Shown: in pieces, positions 9,358 through 18,618 of the stretch
How the letters are laid out: every line of letters starts with the position of its first letter
Numbering within the stretch: position 1 is the stretch's first letter
Assembly: GCF_001758465.1 (NCBI RefSeq)
Contig: NZ_MJIC01000010.1
Location: forward strand, 186,001-250,000
Reading direction: 5' to 3'
Origin: Marisediminitalea lipolytica
GTDB taxonomy: Bacteria > Pseudomonadota > Gammaproteobacteria > Enterobacterales > Alteromonadaceae
Length of the DNA stretch: 64,000 bases
Program-made: the position numbers and the translations under genes
Notes under the pieces: generated by a model
What the model was told of the DNA's origin: nothing
The model's database searches: none
The model's input: only the letters and a program-made list of their open reading frames with translations

Positions 9358-11295
9358 ATGCCCAGTTTAGACGACGTATTTTCGGGCTCCGGATTACTGG
9401 CAAAAGCGATTAACGGGTTTAGTCCCCGCCAGGCTCAAACTGATATGGCAAAAGCCGTAGCCAGCGCTATTACCCATGCCGACAGCTTAATTGTCGAAGC
9501 CGGTACCGGAACAGGAAAAACCTTTGCCTATCTGGCACCGGTGTTATTGTCTAAGGGTAAGGCTATTGTCTCCACCGGTACCAAAAACCTGCAGGAACAA
9601 TTGTTTCACCGCGACTTACCGGTTATTAAAAAAGCCCTCGCCAGTAACCGCAAAACAGCCTTGCTTAAGGGGCGGGCTAATTATTTGTGTTTACATCGGC
9701 TGGCTCAGCATGGTGGAAATTCCACCCTGGTGGAGTCGGATGTGCTGAGCGAGCTGTCCATCGTCAGAGACTGGGCCAATACCACCAAAACCGGCGATAT
9801 GGGCGAGGTGAAAACCTTACCCGAAGATGCGCGGGTGATCCCTTTGGTGACTTCTACCGTGGATAACTGCCTGGGACGGGATTGCCCGGATTATGAAGAC
9901 TGTTATCTGGTAAAAGCTCGTAAAAAAGCCATGGATGCCGACATTGTGGTGGTTAACCACCATTTATTTTTTGCTGACATGGCGCTGCGGGACACCGGCT
10001 TTGGTGAGCTAATTCCCGAGGCTGACTGCATTATATTCGACGAAGCACACCAGATCCCGGAGATTGCCAGTGAGTATTTTGGTGAGGCGATTTCTACCCG
10101 CCAGTTAACCGAAATTTGCAAAGAGATTACCCTGTTATACCGCACGGTGTTAAAAGATGCCGACCAACTGGAAAAAGCCGGTGAGAAGGTTCGGATGCTG
10201 GCAGCGGATCTGCGGATTTTATTTGCCGATAAACCACAACGAGGGCATTGGCTCGAGGCGATGGAACGGGAAGACGTTGCAACGCAGGTTAGTCGGCTGG
10301 AAGATGCCGTTGGCGTGCTTTACGATATTTGTAAGCTGCATATCGGCCGTGATAAAGACCTTGATAATCTGTTTGATCGCATTGTGCAAAGTCGGGAAAA
10401 ACTGGCGCTGTTTACCACCCAGGAACACGACGGCATGAGCCTGTGGTACGAAACCACGCCCCGCCATATCGTAATGCATATGACCCCCTTGTCGATTGCG
10501 GCTAAATTCAGGCGTTTTGTAGAGTCTGACGACCGCGGCTGGGTATTTACCTCGGCTACCCTGGTAGTGGATAACGACTTTACCCATTTCCAGCGGCGTA
10601 TGGGACTGGAAAAAGCTAAAACCATGCTGCTCGACAGCCCTTTTGATTACGCCAAACAGGCCATGCTTTGTGTGCCCAGATATTTGCCTGAGCCGCACAT
10701 GCCAACCATGCGTAAACAGCTGGTGAATATTGCGAAAAAGCTGATAAAGGCCAGCGGCGGACGCTGTTTCCTGTTGTTTACCAGTCATGCCGCCTTACAG
10801 GAAGTGGCCAGCGCACTGGAAGAGCAAATCGATAATCCGGTGCTGGTACAGGGCAGCACATCCAAGCAGGCTTTGCTCAGTGCCTATTTGTCTGATCCCG
10901 CAGCGGTATTGCTGGGGACCGGCGCATTTTGGGAAGGTGTGGATGTGCGGGGCAATGATTTGGTGTGCGTGATGATCGACAAGCTGCCTTTTGCCGCGCC
11001 TGATGATCCTTTGTTGCAGGCGCGGCTGGAAGAGTGCCGTAAAAAAGGCGGCAATCCCTTTGGCAGTATTCAGATACCACAGGCTGTTATTACCCTAAAA
11101 CAGGGGGCTGGTCGGTTAATTCGTGATCCGGCGGATGCAGGTGTGTTGGTAATCTGTGATAATCGGCTGGTAACCAAACCCTATGCACAAACTTTTCTGG
11201 GGAGTTTGCCGCCGATGAAACGTACCCGTGATTTAGCCGAAGTAGAACAGTTTTTACGTCAGATCGAACATAAAGAAGCCGTAACAGAAGAATAA
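9358..11295 (+). CDS. yoaA: YoaA/DinG-family Fe-S ATP-dependent DNA helicase
   Basis: A 645-residue superfamily 2 helicase of the XPD/DinG type. Walker A is EAGTGTGKT at residues 47-55 and the Walker B box is FDEAH. Four cysteines suited to a 4Fe-4S cluster are C111, C171, C176 and C182 (CLGRDCPDYEDC). C-terminal helicase motifs include VFTSATL and QGAGRLIRDPAD. In E. coli YoaA works with a clamp-loader subunit in repair of damaged replication forks. Length and the lack of an N-terminal exonuclease fit YoaA better than DinG. tsaB begins three bases after the stop, as in E. coli where yoaA and tsaB are neighbours, so co-transcription is likely. Confidence 0.9.
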   Translation: MPSLDDVFSGSGLLAKAINGFSPRQAQTDMAKAVASAITHADSLIVEAGTGTGKTFAYLAPVLLSKGKAIVSTGTKNLQEQLFHRDLPVIKKALASNRKTALLKGRANYLCLHRLAQHGGNSTLVESDVLSELSIVRDWANTTKTGDMGEVKTLPEDARVIPLVTSTVDNCLGRDCPDYEDCYLVKARKKAMDADIVVVNHHLFFADMALRDTGFGELIPEADCIIFDEAHQIPEIASEYFGEAISTRQLTEICKEITLLYRTVLKDADQLEKAGEKVRMLAADLRILFADKPQRGHWLEAMEREDVATQVSRLEDAVGVLYDICKLHIGRDKDLDNLFDRIVQSREKLALFTTQEHDGMSLWYETTPRHIVMHMTPLSIAAKFRRFVESDDRGWVFTSATLVVDNDFTHFQRRMGLEKAKTMLLDSPFDYAKQAMLCVPRYLPEPHMPTMRKQLVNIAKKLIKASGGRCFLLFTSHAALQEVASALEEQIDNPVLVQGSTSKQALLSAYLSDPAAVLLGTGAFWEGVDVRGNDLVCVMIDKLPFAAPDDPLLQARLEECRKKGGNPFGSIQIPQAVITLKQGAGRLIRDPADAGVLVICDNRLVTKPYAQTFLGSLPPMKRTRDLAEVEQFLRQIEHKEAVTEE

Positions 11296-11298
11296 CCG

Positions 11299-11979
11299 AT
11301 GAACATATTAACTATTGATACCGCTACCGAGGCCTGTTCGGTTGCGCTGGAGTTTAACCAGACCCTTTATACCCGCTACGAAGTTTGCCCACAACAGCAC
11401 AGCCAGAAGATTTTGCCAATGGTTGATGCCGTTTTAAAGGAGGCCGGAGCCACCCTCGCGCAACTCGACGGGCTCGGATTTGGACGCGGCCCTGGCAGCT
11501 TTACTGGCGTGCGTATTGCAACAGGTATTATTCAAGGCCTGGCGCTGGGCAGCGAGTTGCCAGTGGTTGGTGTTAGTACGCTTGCGGCCATGGCCCAGCA
11601 GGTAATAGCGTCTGAAAATAGTGCTGAGGTTGCTGTTGCTATCGATGCTCGAATGGGCGAGGTCTATTTTGGTCATTACCGCAGTAATAACGGCGTTGCC
11701 GAATTAGTCGGCGAAGAGCAGGTGATTGCGCCAGAGCAGGTGGCTGAACAGTTGGATGTTGCAACTATGGCCATCGCGGGAACCGGTTGGAATGCCTATC
11801 CGGTGCTTACGGCTCTGCTTGGGCCAGAGCATAACGTGCGGGTGAGCTATCCTTATGCGCGTTTTATGTTGCCTCTGGCTGTTGCGCAGTTAAAAGCGGG
11901 GGCAGGCGTCAGCGCCGAGGCAGTGACGCCAGAATATCTGCGTAATACGGTAACCTGGAAAAAGCTGCCTGGCCGTTAA
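11299..11979 (+). CDS. tsaB: tRNA threonylcarbamoyladenosine biosynthesis protein TsaB
   Basis: A 226-residue ASKHA-fold protein. The N-terminus MNILTIDTATEACSVAL and the motif GRGPGSFTGVRIATGIIQGLA are diagnostic for TsaB (YeaZ). TsaB forms a complex with TsaD and TsaE that makes t6A37 in ANN-decoding tRNAs. It is a pseudo-enzyme scaffold for TsaD. It starts three bases after the helicase stop and is probably translated from the same mRNA. Length is normal. Confidence 0.95.
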   Translation: MNILTIDTATEACSVALEFNQTLYTRYEVCPQQHSQKILPMVDAVLKEAGATLAQLDGLGFGRGPGSFTGVRIATGIIQGLALGSELPVVGVSTLAAMAQQVIASENSAEVAVAIDARMGEVYFGHYRSNNGVAELVGEEQVIAPEQVAEQLDVATMAIAGTGWNAYPVLTALLGPEHNVRVSYPYARFMLPLAVAQLKAGAGVSAEAVTPEYLRNTVTWKKLPGR

Positions 11980-12077
11980 GGACAGTCGCGGATCGCTTAA
12001 ATTGGCGTAAAACTTGCTGTGCTACAGGATTGAACACAATGTCAGAATAACGTCATTCAGCGGGCCAAAAAACAGCT

Positions 12078-12380
12078 ATGGAAATTCGTCAGGGATTAAT
12101 CACCCCCAATGTTGAAGGCAAGGCGCAACAGCCACGGCCGGTAGCGAAGCCTGGTACGGTTAAACCTGCAGACGGCGCTCAGCCGCTCTCTGTTGCTGAA
12201 TTACAGCCGCGGGCCGGCAATGCCGAGTCTAAGGCCCGGGCGGACGCTTTTCGCCAATCAACAGGCTATGATAAACCGCAAGGGCCGGCTATTCTGGCTA
12301 TCGAAGCTTACGGCAGTCATGAACGTGAAACTAAAAAAGCCGCAATAAGAGAAATGATGGGCGTCGATATTTACGCTTAA
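12078..12380 (+). CDS. Hypothetical 100-residue proline/alanine-rich protein
   Basis: I do not recognise this protein. It has 100 residues, no signal peptide and no membrane segment. The first 60 residues are rich in P, A, Q and G and look disordered. The last 40 are more structured and charged (AYGSHERETKKAAIREMMGVDIYA). It lies 98 bases after tsaB in the same direction. The weak ribosome-binding site leaves the call moderate, but the ordered C-terminus and acceptable codon use suggest a real gene. Confidence 0.55.
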   Translation: MEIRQGLITPNVEGKAQQPRPVAKPGTVKPADGAQPLSVAELQPRAGNAESKARADAFRQSTGYDKPQGPAILAIEAYGSHERETKKAAIREMMGVDIYA

Positions 12381-12402
12381 CGCCCGGTATTTCCGGCTTT
12401 TT
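12381..12402 (+). terminator. Weak candidate terminator after the 100-residue protein
   Basis: An imperfect GCCCGG-TATTT-CCGGC hairpin is followed by five T residues directly after the stop codon. The stem is short and contains a bulge, so the call is tentative. Confidence 0.35.
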
Positions 12403-12625
12403 CTCAAAATTTCTACTTTTGCTTTAATTGGTTGATTCACGTCGATGAATACGCCTGAATTCAGTTGTCGTTCAGTTTACTCTTCTATAATCATACTAAG
12501 GCAGATTTTTTCATTCGCTCTACATTGCGGTGATCCGGCAATTAGTCGTGGCGAGTATGTATAATTAATGAAAGAATAGGTTTTTCCGCTGCACTTTTTA
12601 CGTAACGCTAAAGCAAGGAACCATT

Positions 12626-13327
12626 ATGTTATTTCGTGCATTCGTCGTGTTATTCGCACTTAGCTTATCCGCTTGTGCCATTGTTCCTGAGCCTATCCAG
12701 GTCGCAGAAAATACGCCATTAATTGGTTACAATAAGGCTGTAGTAGCCGGTGACGAGGTGTTAGGGCAGAAAGCCCGTTGGGGAGGGATTATTACGGATG
12801 TGCAAAACAAACCCGATAAAACACTGATTGAAATAGTGTATTTTCCGCTTAATCACTACGGCAAGCCGAACACCAGTGAAGACACCATCGGTCGATTTAA
12901 AGCCGTGATTAACAAATTTGTTGATCCGATCCTGTTTGAAAACGGTCGTACCGTGACATTTTTAGGTACGGTAGGGCAGCCCATTGCCGGCATGGTAGGC
13001 GAGCAGCCCTATATGTATCCCACGATAATGGTTGAAAACTACCATCTGTGGCGCAATCAGCAAGTTTACGATACCTCAACTCTCTTCTTTGATTATTACA
13101 CTGGCTGGTACTCGCCCTTCTATCACCCGTACTGGCATCCTTATTGGCGGCCCTGGGGATTTGCGCCGCGGGTACGTGTTATTCGTACATCGAATAATCT
13201 GAACTGGAACGGCAGCAATAATGGGGCAAGCAAGCCGCCGTTATCGCCTAATTACACGCCAAGACCAGCACAGAATCCACGCAACAACAATTCAGGCAAT
13301 CGCTCACTGCGCCGACATGAACCCTAG
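12626..13327 (+). CDS. Slp-family outer membrane lipoprotein
   Basis: A 233-residue lipoprotein with signal MLFRAFVVLFALSLSAC and predicted acylation at C17. The body matches the Slp/YeaY family: GQKARWGGIITDVQN, TLIEIVYFPLNHYGKP, GRFKA and VTFLGTVG. Slp in E. coli is an outer membrane lipoprotein induced by starvation and stationary phase. The C-terminal tail, from about residue 155, is unusual for the family. It has an aromatic/proline/histidine stretch (YYTGWYSPFYHPYWHPYWR) followed by an asparagine-rich basic end. AAGGAACC precedes the ATG, and a TATAAT hexamer sits at 12560-12565. Confidence 0.88.
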   Translation: MLFRAFVVLFALSLSACAIVPEPIQVAENTPLIGYNKAVVAGDEVLGQKARWGGIITDVQNKPDKTLIEIVYFPLNHYGKPNTSEDTIGRFKAVINKFVDPILFENGRTVTFLGTVGQPIAGMVGEQPYMYPTIMVENYHLWRNQQVYDTSTLFFDYYTGWYSPFYHPYWHPYWRPWGFAPRVRVIRTSNNLNWNGSNNGASKPPLSPNYTPRPAQNPRNNNSGNRSLRRHEP

Positions 13328-13362
13328 GCGGCAAATTCTGTCCGCGAATGGCAAAGAGATAC

Positions 13363-13389
13363 CGGCGGCATGGCAAGTTCATGCCGCCG
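13363..13389 (+). terminator. Perfect GC-rich hairpin after slp
   Basis: CGGCGGCATG and CATGCCGCCG form a perfect 10-bp stem around the 7-base loop GCAAGTT, 36 bases after the slp stop. No T-tract follows, so it may be an RNA 3' stabiliser rather than an intrinsic terminator. Confidence 0.5.
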
Positions 13390-13489
13390 CTTGTCATAAA
13401 CGTCATTAAAGCATCAACTTTTAGCTGAAGCGCTGCTACACTGCTGCTCATTGAATCGATTTTGATGGGCACAGACCAAAGGAGTTGTA

Positions 13490-14335
13490 ATGCAAGAATG
13501 TGAATTTAAACTGTCTACCGGCACCTTACGCGGGCTCACTAATGGCCGCAGCGGCCCGCTGGTTCTGGCGTTACATGGTTTTCTCGATAACGCAGCCAGT
13601 ATGGCTTGTCTGGCGCCCTACCTTGAACAGTTCCAGTTTATTGCTTTGGATTTACCCGGGCACGGCATGAGCGATCACCGGCCTAAAGGCGGCCAGTATA
13701 ATCAAATGGATTATGTGCAGGATATTCACGAACTTGTAGTGAGTCAGGACTGGCAGGACATCATTATTGTTGGCCATTCCATGGGGGGGATTTTAGCCAG
13801 CTTATATGCAGCGGCATTCTCTGACTACGTTAAAGCCATTGCATTAATTGATGCTGGTGGTCCACTCACGCTACCTGCTGAAACCAGTGCAGAGCAGTTA
13901 CGCGCCTCTATTCTTTCCCGCTTACCTAAAAACAAACCGCAATCCGGGGCAAAAGAGGTTGATTTGCAAGCCGCCATTGCTGCTCGCTGCAAGACTACCG
14001 ATATTTTGCCTGAACACGCTCAAACCATTCTGCAGCGAAATATTTGTGTTCTGGAAAGTGGCGTTACTGGCTGGCGTAGTGATCCGCGTTTAAGAACCAA
14101 GTCATCCCTGCGATTAACCGAGGCACAGGCACAAAACCTGATGGAAGCAATTGAATGTCCGGTATGGATAGGCGGCGCATCAGATAGCTTTAAAGAAATG
14201 GAATCAACCTACGAAAAACGTAAAACCTGGTTGAAAAACAGTCGTTTTGAACTATTCTCAGGAGGACATCACTTCCATATGAGCAAACCTTCAGCGGTTT
14301 GCAAATCAATTTGTGAATTTGTTGAAGAAATGTAA
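13490..14335 (+). CDS. Alpha/beta hydrolase
   Basis: A 281-residue cytosolic alpha/beta-hydrolase. The oxyanion region LALHGFLDNAAS, the nucleophile elbow GHSMGG and the late histidine in SGGHHFHM mark the catalytic triad scaffold. The substrate is not evident. An AGGAG-type site (AAAGGAG) precedes the ATG. It lies upstream of fadD in the same direction, but a promoter and operator-like palindrome separate them. It could be an esterase or lipase acting on small acyl esters. Confidence 0.82.
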   Translation: MQECEFKLSTGTLRGLTNGRSGPLVLALHGFLDNAASMACLAPYLEQFQFIALDLPGHGMSDHRPKGGQYNQMDYVQDIHELVVSQDWQDIIIVGHSMGGILASLYAAAFSDYVKAIALIDAGGPLTLPAETSAEQLRASILSRLPKNKPQSGAKEVDLQAAIAARCKTTDILPEHAQTILQRNICVLESGVTGWRSDPRLRTKSSLRLTEAQAQNLMEAIECPVWIGGASDSFKEMESTYEKRKTWLKNSRFELFSGGHHFHMSKPSAVCKSICEFVEEM

Positions 14336-14365
14336 ACAACAGCGTTTATCTTTTGCTAATCATCC

Positions 14366-14399
14366 TATAGTATATGCAACACATCAGACCAGTGGTCTG
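14366..14399 (+). promoter_or_regulatory. fadD promoter region with palindromic operator candidate
   Basis: A -10-like TATAGT lies at 14366-14371 with a weak -35. Downstream, 14385-14399 is a perfect palindrome, CAGACCAGTGGTCTG, with 7-bp arms and a single central base. It holds TGGTCTG half-sites on both strands that resemble the TGGTCnGACCA core of FadR operators. Its position just after the probable start site suits repression by roadblock. FadR control is an inference. Confidence 0.5.
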
Positions 14400-14459
14400 G
14401 CATAGTAGTGGTTAATACAAAGAAAAAAGTCAAAGGACTTGGTTTGACAGGAGAGCTTG

Positions 14460-16112
14460 GTGGAAAAAATCTGGCTTAAGCATTATGACTCAAGAGTAAC
14501 GCCAGAGATCGATCCCGATCGTTACGCGTCCATTACGGATATTCTTGATGAGTCAGTAGCAAAATACGGTGAGAATACTGCCTATATCAATATGGGCCAG
14601 AAAATGAGCTTTAACGAGCTCGACAGCTTGTCCCGGCAGTTCGCGGCTTATCTTCAGCACAACGGTTTTAAGGCCGGCGATGCTATTGCTATAATGATGC
14701 CCAATCTGCTGCAGTACCCGGTGGCGATGTTTGGTATTTTGCGTGCCGGTATGACCGTAGTTAACGTTAACCCGCTTTATACCGCCCGTGAATTAAAACA
14801 TCAGCTCAACGACAGCCAGGCAAAAGCCATTATTATTGTGGATAATTTTGCCCATACACTGGATAAGGTCGTTGCTGAAACCGGCGTACAGCAAGTGCTG
14901 CTGACGTCCTTAGCCGATATGCTGCCAGCGCCAAAACGCTGGGTAGTCAACTTTGTGGTTAAGCACGTTAAAAAGATGGTGCCGGATTTCAAACTGCCGC
15001 AGGCTAAATCCCTGATGAAAGCTATAAAATCAGGCGAAAATCTCACCTACACGCGGCCCTCAATTAACGGTGAAGACCTGGCGTTTTTGCAATACACCGG
15101 TGGTACCACCGGGGTATCTAAAGGCGCTATGCTGACTCACCGCAACATGATTGCCAATCTCGAACAGGTGTCAGGCATTCTGGCAACCGTAATTACGCCC
15201 GGCAAAGATTTGGTAGTCACCGCACTGCCGCTTTATCATATTTTCGCATTGCTTGCTAACTGCTTGTTATTCTTAAAATTTGGCTGTCCAAATTTGCTAA
15301 TAACCAATCCTCGGGATATGCCTGGTTTTGTTAAAGAGCTAAGTAAACATCCCTTTGCTATTTTACCGGGCGTAAATACGTTATTTAACGGCCTGCTTAA
15401 TACGCCGGGTTTTAAGGACCTGGATTTTTCTCAGTTTAAGTTTGGTTTGGGCGGCGGCATGGCCGTGCAGCGCCCAGTAGCCGAAAAATGGCAACAGGTA
15501 ACCGGCACAGTCTTGCTGGAAGGTTATGGATTAACAGAGTGTTCACCGGTAGTTGCGGTTAATCCGCCACAACTGGAAGCCTATAAAGGCGCTATTGGTC
15601 TGCCTGTGCCTTCAACTGACATTATGTTGGTTGATGACAACGGTAATGAAGTCGCCGAAGGGGAAGCCGGCGAAATGTTGGTTAAAGGTCCGCAGGTAAT
15701 GAAAGGCTACTTCAACCGCCCCGAAGCTACCGACGAGATATTAAAAGACGGTTGGCTGGCTACGGGTGACATCGCAAAATGTGATGAGGAAGGATATTTC
15801 TACATTGTTGACCGGAAAAAGGATATGATTCTGGTATCCGGGTTTAATGTATTCCCGAATGAGATAGAAGAAGTCGCAGCGATGCACGAGGCTGTGCTTG
15901 AAGTCGCCGCCATTGGTGTCCCTCATGATGTCAGCGGGGAAGTGGTTAAACTGTTTATTGTCAGAAAAGACGATACCCTGACCGCTGAGGCCGTAATTTC
16001 ACATTGTCGAACTCACCTGACCGGGTACAAGGTACCCAAGCATGTGGAGTTTAAGGATGAATTACCTAAAACCAATGTAGGCAAAATATTACGACGCGAG
16101 CTAAGAGATTAG
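14460..16112 (+). CDS. fadD: Long-chain fatty acid-CoA ligase
   Basis: A 550-residue acyl-CoA synthetase of the ANL superfamily. It activates long-chain fatty acids with ATP and CoA during uptake for beta-oxidation. The AMP-binding P-loop [13 protein letters not shown], the [10 protein letters not shown] motif and the FadD signature [20 protein letters not shown] are intact. The GTG at 14460 is chosen because EKIWLKHYD aligns with the E. coli FadD N-terminus and AGGAGA lies five bases upstream. A TTG directly before it is the alternative. rnd follows, as in E. coli. A palindrome upstream suggests FadR-type control. Confidence 0.95.
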   Translation: MEKIWLKHYDSRVTPEIDPDRYASITDILDESVAKYGENTAYINMGQKMSFNELDSLSRQFAAYLQHNGFKAGDAIAIMMPNLLQYPVAMFGILRAGMTVVNVNPLYTARELKHQLNDSQAKAIIIVDNFAHTLDKVVAETGVQQVLLTSLADMLPAPKRWVVNFVVKHVKKMVPDFKLPQAKSLMKAIKSGENLTYTRPSINGEDLAFLQYTGGTTGVSKGAMLTHRNMIANLEQVSGILATVITPGKDLVVTALPLYHIFALLANCLLFLKFGCPNLLITNPRDMPGFVKELSKHPFAILPGVNTLFNGLLNTPGFKDLDFSQFKFGLGGGMAVQRPVAEKWQQVTGTVLLEGYGLTECSPVVAVNPPQLEAYKGAIGLPVPSTDIMLVDDNGNEVAEGEAGEMLVKGPQVMKGYFNRPEATDEILKDGWLATGDIAKCDEEGYFYIVDRKKDMILVSGFNVFPNEIEEVAAMHEAVLEVAAIGVPHDVSGEVVKLFIVRKDDTLTAEAVISHCRTHLTGYKVPKHVEFKDELPKTNVGKILRRELRD

Positions 16113-16142
16113 CGGCGTCGTCAGGCCCTAATAAAAGAGAAT

Positions 16143-16165
16143 AACCGGCCTTAGGCCGGTTTTTT
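16143..16165 (+). terminator. Intrinsic terminator of fadD
   Basis: AACCGGCC-TTA-GGCCGGTT forms a perfect 8-bp stem followed by a run of T. The T-run ends four bases before the rnd start codon. Confidence 0.9.
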
Positions 16166-16169
16166 GTTT

Positions 16170-17324
16170 ATGGAATATATATATATACAGGATCAGGAAA
16201 CGCTGGACCTTGTTTGTGCCAGAGCCGCCCGGCAGCCCGCCGTTGCGCTGGATACCGAATTTGTTCGCACTCGTACGCTGGCACCTGAATTAGGTTTGGT
16301 TCAGCTTTTTGATGGTCATCAGCTGGTGCTGATTGATCCGCTCGCCATTGACGATATGTCATCGTTAGTGCATCTGCTTACTAACCCGAACGTGATCAAG
16401 GTATTACATTCCTGTTCGGAAGATCTGGAAGCATTTCTGGCAACCTTTAACGAAGTGCCTGCTCCTATTTTTGATACGCAGTTTGCCGCCAGTTTGTTAG
16501 GCCTGGGGGTGACCATGGGGTATGGCAGGCTCATTGAAATGCTGTTAAATACGGAGCTTGAAAAAGGGGAATCACGAACCGATTGGTTGGCGCGTCCTTT
16601 GTCTGACAAGCAGTGTCGCTACGCCGCTGATGACGTACTGTACCTGTTGCCAGCATTCGAGCAGCTGTACAATATGGTGGAAGCTAAAGGTAAAACCGCA
16701 TGGGTATTATCTGAATCTGCATGCCTGAGTGACAAGAAAAAAGCCAGTCTGCCTGAAGATTATGCCTACCTGACTATCAGTAACAACTGGCGCTTGTCCA
16801 GTCAGCAACTGACGGTCTTAAAATATCTGGCAGCCTGGCGGGTGCGCCGCGCAAAAGAGCGGAACATGGCACTTAATTTTGTGTTTAAGGAAGCCCACCT
16901 GTACGAACTGGCGCTGCGAATGCCACAATCAAAGTCGGCGCTGGCGCGTATTCACTGCCTCACGCCACAGGAGCGCAGGCTCAATCCGGATTTGTTGCTC
17001 AACCAAATTCATGCAGGCTTACAGGAATTTGAGCAAACACCACCGGCAGACCATATTCCCAGAGTGTTGAGACTGGTAGATTTTCCCGCGTATAAACAAA
17101 CCCTCGCGCGATTTAAGCAGGCCGTTAGCGAAATGGCCGCTGAGTACGGGGTGGCAGAAGAGGTACTCGCCTCTAAAAAACAGCTTAATCAGCTGCTAAA
17201 ATACTATTGGGCAGACATTGATGAATACCGCTTAATGGGATTGAAACCTGATGTCCTGACCGGATGGCGCGAACCCCTGTTTGCACCCATAGTTGAGACC
17301 ATACTGAACAAAAACGAAAACTGA
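16170..17324 (+). CDS. rnd: Ribonuclease D
   Basis: A 384-residue 3'-5' exoribonuclease of the DEDD family that trims tRNA and other stable RNA 3' ends. The Exo I motif ALDTEFVRTRT is at residues 26-36, further acidic motifs include HSCSEDLE and CRYAADDVLYL, and HRDC-type domains fill the C-terminal half. The ATG at 16170 places the N-terminus exactly where the E. coli protein starts relative to LDTEF. It has no Shine-Dalgarno sequence, because the fadD terminator abuts it. The message is therefore either read-through or nearly leaderless. Confidence 0.93.
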   Translation: MEYIYIQDQETLDLVCARAARQPAVALDTEFVRTRTLAPELGLVQLFDGHQLVLIDPLAIDDMSSLVHLLTNPNVIKVLHSCSEDLEAFLATFNEVPAPIFDTQFAASLLGLGVTMGYGRLIEMLLNTELEKGESRTDWLARPLSDKQCRYAADDVLYLLPAFEQLYNMVEAKGKTAWVLSESACLSDKKKASLPEDYAYLTISNNWRLSSQQLTVLKYLAAWRVRRAKERNMALNFVFKEAHLYELALRMPQSKSALARIHCLTPQERRLNPDLLLNQIHAGLQEFEQTPPADHIPRVLRLVDFPAYKQTLARFKQAVSEMAAEYGVAEEVLASKKQLNQLLKYYWADIDEYRLMGLKPDVLTGWREPLFAPIVETILNKNEN

Positions 17325-17330
17325 AAAAAC

Positions 17331-17624
17331 ATGTTGATTGCCGTATATAAAACCGCCAAAAAAGAGGGGATGTTTCTTTATGTTCCCAAAAAAGATGACT
17401 TTTCCGCCGTACCTGAAGCATTGATGAGCCGTTTTGGTCGTCCGCAACTGGTAATGATGTTACCGGTGCAGAAACGTGAGGTGTTAGGCGCTGTCGACAA
17501 ACAAAAACTGATTGAGGCCATGGATGATCCGGGCTTTTATTTACAAATGCCGCCTAAGGAAGAAAACTGGCTGGAAGTTCATCGCGCTGAGCTTGGCCTG
17601 GCACCAATATCGCCTAAATCCTAG
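17331..17624 (+). CDS. ycgL: YcgL domain-containing protein
   Basis: A 97-residue protein of the YcgL (DUF709) family, recognised by [30 protein letters not shown] and [17 protein letters not shown]. The structure in this family is a small alpha/beta fold and its biochemical role is unknown. It starts six bases after rnd and is probably co-transcribed with it. A ycgL-x-ycgM-ycgN order follows, similar to the E. coli cluster. Confidence 0.92.
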   Translation: MLIAVYKTAKKEGMFLYVPKKDDFSAVPEALMSRFGRPQLVMMLPVQKREVLGAVDKQKLIEAMDDPGFYLQMPPKEENWLEVHRAELGLAPISPKS

Positions 17625-17634
17625 GGAGGGTAAG

Positions 17635-18618
17635 ATGCGAAAGTTTGTCTCCCTGCTGCTGTGCTTCGTCGCGGTTTCTTTTACCGCAGTGGCGCAGCAA
17701 GCCGAACAACAGCAATTTGAACAATATAAAGAAACGCTTAAAGCCGAGGCCGTCGCCGCCGGCTTTGGCCGCCAGTTTGTTGAGAACGTGTTCGCGACCA
17801 TTTATTATCGCGCGACGGTGGTCAAAGCCGACAAAAATCAGCCTGAAAGCAAAATTACCCTCGATAAATACCTCAAAACCCGGGTGCCGGACTGGAAAGT
17901 AACCCAAGCGGTAACCTTGCTCAACGAACACCATGCACTGCTGACTAAAATAGGTAAGGAATACGGTGTTCAGCCGCGCTTCATCGTCGCTTTGTGGGGC
18001 AATGAATCGAATTTTGGCCGTATTCAGGGTAGCTATCCGGTGCTGTCGGCGCTGGCCTCACTGGCATTTGAAGGGCGTAGAGAAGCCTTGTTTAAAAAAC
18101 AGTTTATGGCGGCGCTGACAATATTGCAGGAAGGCCACATTATGCTGAAGGATTTTAATGGTTCCTGGGCTGGCGCCATGGGGCAAAGCCAGTTTATCCC
18201 TACCTCTTTCTTACAGTATGCGGTTGATTACGATGGTGACGGCCGAAAAGATATCTGGAATACCCCGGCTGACGTTTTCACATCCATCGCTAACTTTTTA
18301 GCTTCGGAAGGCTGGCAGGTAAATCAGACCTGGGGCCGGCAGGTTAGTGTTAAGGACGGTTTCAACTTTGAGCTTGCCGGATTAGCCAAAGCCAATTTTA
18401 AGCCCCTGACTTTTTGGCAGCAGCAAGGTGTCAGACGATTTAATGGTAAGGATTTGCCCGCGGTGGCTATTAATGCCTCACTGATCATGCCGGACGGCAA
18501 GGACGGGCGAATTTATCTGGTGTATCAGAATTTTCACACGCTGATGAAATGGAACCGGTCGAGCTATTTTGGCATTTCTGTAAGCTATCTTTCTGAACGA
18601 ATTAAACAGGGTAAATAA
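17635..18618 (+). CDS. MltB-family lytic murein transglycosylase
   Basis: A 327-residue periplasmic enzyme with signal peptide MRKFVSLLLCFVAVSFTAVAQ. The catalytic glutamate lies in LWGNESNFGRIQGSYPVLSALA, and GAMGQSQFIPTSFL and DGDGRKDIWNTPADVFTSIANFL are typical of the MltB/SLT_2 group. It cleaves peptidoglycan glycan strands to 1,6-anhydro products. The ATG at 17635 is chosen for the strong GGGAGGG site four bases upstream and the clean signal. It overlaps ycgM by one base. No lipobox is present, so it is soluble, unlike E. coli MltB. Confidence 0.92.
   Translation: MRKFVSLLLCFVAVSFTAVAQQAEQQQFEQYKETLKAEAVAAGFGRQFVENVFATIYYRATVVKADKNQPESKITLDKYLKTRVPDWKVTQAVTLLNEHHALLTKIGKEYGVQPRFIVALWGNESNFGRIQGSYPVLSALASLAFEGRREALFKKQFMAALTILQEGHIMLKDFNGSWAGAMGQSQFIPTSFLQYAVDYDGDGRKDIWNTPADVFTSIANFLASEGWQVNQTWGRQVSVKDGFNFELAGLAKANFKPLTFWQQQGVRRFNGKDLPAVAINASLIMPDGKDGRIYLVYQNFHTLMKWNRSSYFGISVSYLSERIKQGK

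Noticed and set aside
10219..10788. 189-residue minus-strand frame within the YoaA helicase gene
   Set aside because: Lies completely antisense to a helicase with intact motifs and shows no family resemblance.
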